Source: Methylobacter sp015476545 (GTDB taxonomy: Bacteria; Pseudomonadota; Gammaproteobacteria; Methylococcales; Methylomonadaceae). From it: a stretch of 64,000 nucleotides of DNA. Within the stretch, counting starts at the first letter, position 1. The number at the start of each line of letters is the position of its first letter. Shown here one piece after another: positions 61,493-64,000 of this stretch. The position numbers and the translations under genes are program-made. The notes beneath the pieces are model-generated. The model was not told where the DNA came from. It searched no databases and saw only the letters and a program-made list of their open reading frames with translations. The DNA lies in NCBI RefSeq assembly GCF_052162025.1, contig NZ_CP197401.1, positions 2,480,001 to 2,544,000 of the forward strand, in the 5' to 3' direction.

Positions 61493-62614
61493 TCAAAGTT
61501 CGACAGACGCCACCTGATCCGAGAGCATCTCTGCTATGGCTTCACAAACTTCCTCGCACTGCGCTTGTCTTAACTCGGCGAACATAGGAAGGGAAAGCAC
61601 TTCATCGGCTGCCCGTTCTGCATGAGGAAAATCCCCTCTCGTATAGCCCAGGTCGGCGTAGGCCGGCAGAAGATGCACGGGAATGGGATAATGGATTCCA
61701 GTCTGAATCCCTTTGGCTTGCAGTGCCTGCTGCCATTCACTTCGCTGCCGGGTGCGAATCGCATAGATATGGTAGACATGCCGCGCATAAGGCATTGCCT
61801 CAGGCGTTGGTACGCCGCTGCCGGATAAGAACTCGTCATAATAGGAAGCAACTTGCCGTCTTGCCTCGGTCCAGTTATGCAAATGGCGCAGCTTGACTCT
61901 GAGCACTGCGCCCTGAATGCCTTCCAGGCGGAAGTTGTACCCCTTGAGGACATGCTGGTATTTCTGCTCGGCGCCCCAATCGCGGAGCATTCGGATGGTA
62001 CGGGTATATTCGGTGTTATTGGTAACCACCATGCCGCCTTCCCCATAAGCGCCGAGATTTTTGCCGGGGTAAAAACTGAAGCAACCCATATCGCCTAGAC
62101 TGCCTACGCGCCGCCCCTTGTATTCACTGCCGTGGGCTTGACAGGCATCCTCAATCACGATCAGGCCGTGTTGCCTGGCAATGTTCAGAATGGGGTCCAT
62201 GTCCGCCGGATGACCATACAGGTGCACGGGAATGATAGCTTTGGTCCTGTCGGTGATTGCGCTTTCGATCGCATTCACATCTATCGTAAAGGTACGCGGA
62301 TCGATGTCCACAAACACGGGCTTGGCGCCGGTATAGTGAATGGCCGCCACAGTCGCCACGAATGTGAATGGGACGGTTATCACCTCGTCGCCGGGACCAA
62401 TCCCGGCCGCGAGAAGGGAAAGGTGCAAAGCGCTGGTTCCGGTGTTCACGCCGATCCCGTATTGAGCCTGACAAAAGGCGGAGAACTCCTCTTCAAACGC
62501 TGCCACTTCGCTTCCCAGGGTAAACTGGTTGGTTTCCAATACCCCCTGAATGGCGGCGTTGACTTCATCCTTAATCCCGGCATACTGGGCTTTAAGGTCG
62601 ACAAATGGAATCAT
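61493..62614 (-). CDS. DegT/DnrJ/EryC1/StrS aminotransferase, copy 2 (WbpE-like)
   Basis: PLP enzyme of 373 aa resembling WbpE, which aminates C3 of UDP-2-acetamido-3-oxo-glucuronate. Features: MIPFVDLKAQYAGIKDEV, TGTSALHLSLLAAGIGPGDE, VPFTFVATVAAIHYTGA, IEDACQAHG and the PLP lysine in FSFYPGKNLGAYGEGGMV. The ATG at 62614 overlaps the dehydrogenase stop (ATGA) and has GGAAGGG upstream; the frame to 62635 is not preferred. Coupling to the MocA-type gene supports a dehydrogenase-aminotransferase pair. Confidence 0.9.
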   Translation of the reverse strand: MIPFVDLKAQYAGIKDEVNAAIQGVLETNQFTLGSEVAAFEEEFSAFCQAQYGIGVNTGTSALHLSLLAAGIGPGDEVITVPFTFVATVAAIHYTGAKPVFVDIDPRTFTIDVNAIESAITDRTKAIIPVHLYGHPADMDPILNIARQHGLIVIEDACQAHGSEYKGRRVGSLGDMGCFSFYPGKNLGAYGEGGMVVTNNTEYTRTIRMLRDWGAEQKYQHVLKGYNFRLEGIQGAVLRVKLRHLHNWTEARRQVASYYDEFLSGSGVPTPEAMPYARHVYHIYAIRTRQRSEWQQALQAKGIQTGIHYPIPVHLLPAYADLGYTRGDFPHAERAADEVLSLPMFAELRQAQCEEVCEAIAEMLSDQVASVEL

Positions 62615-63654
62615 GCTACTACCCTTCCTTGCCACATGGGCGTTCCGTTGATCTTGACGGCTCGGCCGCGCTCGTTCATCGAGCGGGTCGCCGCTTCAAT
62701 TAATTCCACCACGCGCAAGCCCAAAGTGCCGTCAGTCAGTGGTACTTTGCCGTTTTCGATGCAGTCGACGAAATGCCCTCCTTCGACGAGTAAGGCCTCT
62801 GTTGTGTCTAACTGTGGCGCCCACATGTCTCCGGTGCGATAGCCGACCCGCATTTGGTAGATTTTTTGAGGGTCATCAGTGAAGCTGACGCCCTTGTCGT
62901 AAACCTTGATCTTTTCACTCGGCTCAAGATCATCGTAAGCGATCATCTTCTTGCTACCTCCGAGCAGGATCTGACGCACCTTCACCGGCGCCAGCCAGCT
63001 TACGTTGCTGTGCGCGATCATCCCTGAATTATAAAACAGCGAGATGTAGGCCAGATTCTCCGGCGTACCTGGAAAGTGATTGGTTCCGGCGACCGACACT
63101 TCCACCGGCTGTTCTCCGAGTAAATAATCAAGAATGGAAAAGTCATGCACGGCCAGGTCGGAGATTACGTTGACGTCGCGCTGAAACAAGCCGAGATTGA
63201 TCCGGGTCGAATCGTAGTAATAAACGTCGCCAAGATCTTCTCTCTGTATGATTTCCGCCATCTTGCGGATTGCTCCCGTGTAGATAAACGTATGATCAAC
63301 GATCAACACGCGCTTCCGCATCTCGGCTTCGTCGACCAGCTTGCGTGCCTGCAACGATGACTCTGTCATAGGCTTTTCTAGCCATAAATGCTTGCCGGCC
63401 TTCAGAGCGGCCATCCCCAGTTCGAAATGGGTACTGACTGGAGTCGCTACCGCAATGGCATCGATGGATAGGTCCTCAAGCAGGTCCTGAAAACGAGTTG
63501 TGGTTTTGACGCCCGGATAGCGTTTTTGAACGGTTTCGAGTCTTTTCTGATCCAGGTCTGCTACGCCGGCCACTGCAAGCCCCGGTGTTTCGGCGAAATT
63601 TCTCACCAGATTGGGCCCCCAGTAACCGTAACCGATAATACCTATTCTTAACAT
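62611..63654 (-). CDS. Gfo/Idh/MocA family sugar dehydrogenase (WbpB-like)
   Basis: NAD(P)-dependent oxidoreductase of 347 aa. Rossmann motif IGIIGYGYWGPNLVRNF at the N-terminus, IDAIAVATPVSTH, the family EKP motif in HLWLEKPMTESS (near 94) and a catalytic-type D-x3-H in SDLAVHDFSILDYLL (near 170). In WbpB the enzyme oxidises C3 of UDP-GlcNAcA before transamination by WbpE, matching the gene next to it. SD AAGGAG. Its substrate could be supplied by the TviB-type dehydrogenase at 23217. Confidence 0.9.
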   Translation of the reverse strand: MLRIGIIGYGYWGPNLVRNFAETPGLAVAGVADLDQKRLETVQKRYPGVKTTTRFQDLLEDLSIDAIAVATPVSTHFELGMAALKAGKHLWLEKPMTESSLQARKLVDEAEMRKRVLIVDHTFIYTGAIRKMAEIIQREDLGDVYYYDSTRINLGLFQRDVNVISDLAVHDFSILDYLLGEQPVEVSVAGTNHFPGTPENLAYISLFYNSGMIAHSNVSWLAPVKVRQILLGGSKKMIAYDDLEPSEKIKVYDKGVSFTDDPQKIYQMRVGYRTGDMWAPQLDTTEALLVEGGHFVDCIENGKVPLTDGTLGLRVVELIEAATRSMNERGRAVKINGTPMWQGRVVA

Positions 63655-63887
63655 GCCTGCTCTCCTTGTTGGATGGAAATAATTGCATTGCTTTCGGTAT
63701 TGCTAAAAGCTGACCAATTTGCTCAGCACCAACAAATCATTGAATCACTGATAAAGCCTGTGATTCGCAAACAGCCTTAATCTTATATTTTTAACTTGTA
63801 CCTCTCAGGGAAGAGCAGCCAGGCACTTTTCAATGCCGAGATGCAGTAATTGTTTATAGCGGCTGTCATAATCCCCATGGTCATGGC

Positions 63888-64000
63888 CTAGACCAGACTG
63901 GTCGCCGCCGCGTCGCCTTTATCTCGCACCCGTATATCCCCGACAACTCGGGCAGGAACGCCGGTGACGATCGCATAATCAGGCACATCGCGGGTTACCA
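63888..64000 (-). CDS. Left-handed beta-helix (hexapeptide) acyltransferase, C-terminal end only
   Basis: The last 36 codons of a leftward gene entering from the right edge: VTRDVPDYAIVTGVPARVVG is the standard end of hexapeptide-repeat acetyltransferases such as WbpD. After it the frame reads a short charged tail to a TAG at 63888. A following open stretch in another frame (ending near 63815, GIEKCLAALP) looks like a longer native C-terminus, so a frameshift is possible. As WbpD neighbour of WbpB/WbpE it would acetylate the new amino group. The 233 bp to the MocA gene shows nothing else. Confidence 0.75.
   Translation of the reverse strand, partial: VTRDVPDYAIVTGVPARVVGDIRVRDKGDAAATSLV

Noticed and set aside
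62132..62842. 236-codon plus-strand frame
   Set aside because: Antisense across the junction of the WbpE- and WbpB-like genes; no supporting signal.

Overview
The window reads as chromosomal DNA of a Gram-negative proteobacterium, most likely a gammaproteobacterium. A methanotroph/methylotroph of the Methylococcales type fits the gene content, but no methane-oxidation gene or rRNA lies here, so that is inference. Outer-membrane and export proteins (a Wza/EpsA-type exporter, beta-barrels), an exosortase and a large exopolysaccharide (EPS) locus define the setting. No tRNA, rRNA, CRISPR array or intact mobile element was found.

Left end (1-2,050): a minus-strand NAD-salvage pair, pncA-pncB, overlapping by ATGA, preceded by a small CxxCH protein. 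PncA has alanine where the catalytic lysine is expected.

2,300-15,300: a plus-strand operon encodes a SulP anion transporter and six subunits of a complex I/hydrogenase-4-like membrane complex (HyfB, C, E, F, G, I types). The large subunit lacks the paired cysteines that bind Ni-Fe, so this is an energy-converting-hydrogenase-related (Ehr) complex rather than a hydrogenase. The operon has a good sigma-54 (-24/-12) promoter with an upstream inverted repeat. Next come a DUF2490 outer-membrane protein and a histidine kinase/NtrC-type sigma-54 activator pair, a plausible regulator of that promoter.

15,800-21,200: a small GTG-start protein, a beta-barrel protein, a polysaccharide export protein, and an exosortase E/CPBP protease fusion (XrtE) with its VPEID-CTERM substrate directly upstream. 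This is the most distinctive system in the window.

21,600-33,200: a scarred region with a family 2 glycosyltransferase (GT2), two decayed copies of one IS4-like transposase flanking an intact nucleotide-sugar dehydrogenase and a broken UDP-sugar epimerase, two divergent fibronectin-III proteins sharing a 95-bp inverted repeat, a parallel beta-helix protein, an IS200 fragment and an SBBP beta-propeller protein.

33,600-64,000: the EPS/O-unit locus. Apart from a Wzy-like polymerase on the plus strand, everything is read leftward. It encodes GT2 enzymes, two AsnB-type amidotransferases, WecB, a DUF354 protein, tyrosine kinase and Wzz, a Wzx flippase, tandem beta-propeller proteins, WbqC proteins, two DegT aminotransferases, tandem FemAB-like acyltransferases, a Gfo/Idh/MocA dehydrogenase and the end of a hexapeptide acyltransferase. 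Together these predict a surface polymer containing amino- and acylamino-uronic acids, possibly amidated. The locus shows recent remodelling: segmental duplications, gene conversion, an in-frame duplication in the flippase and a collapsed methyltransferase gene.
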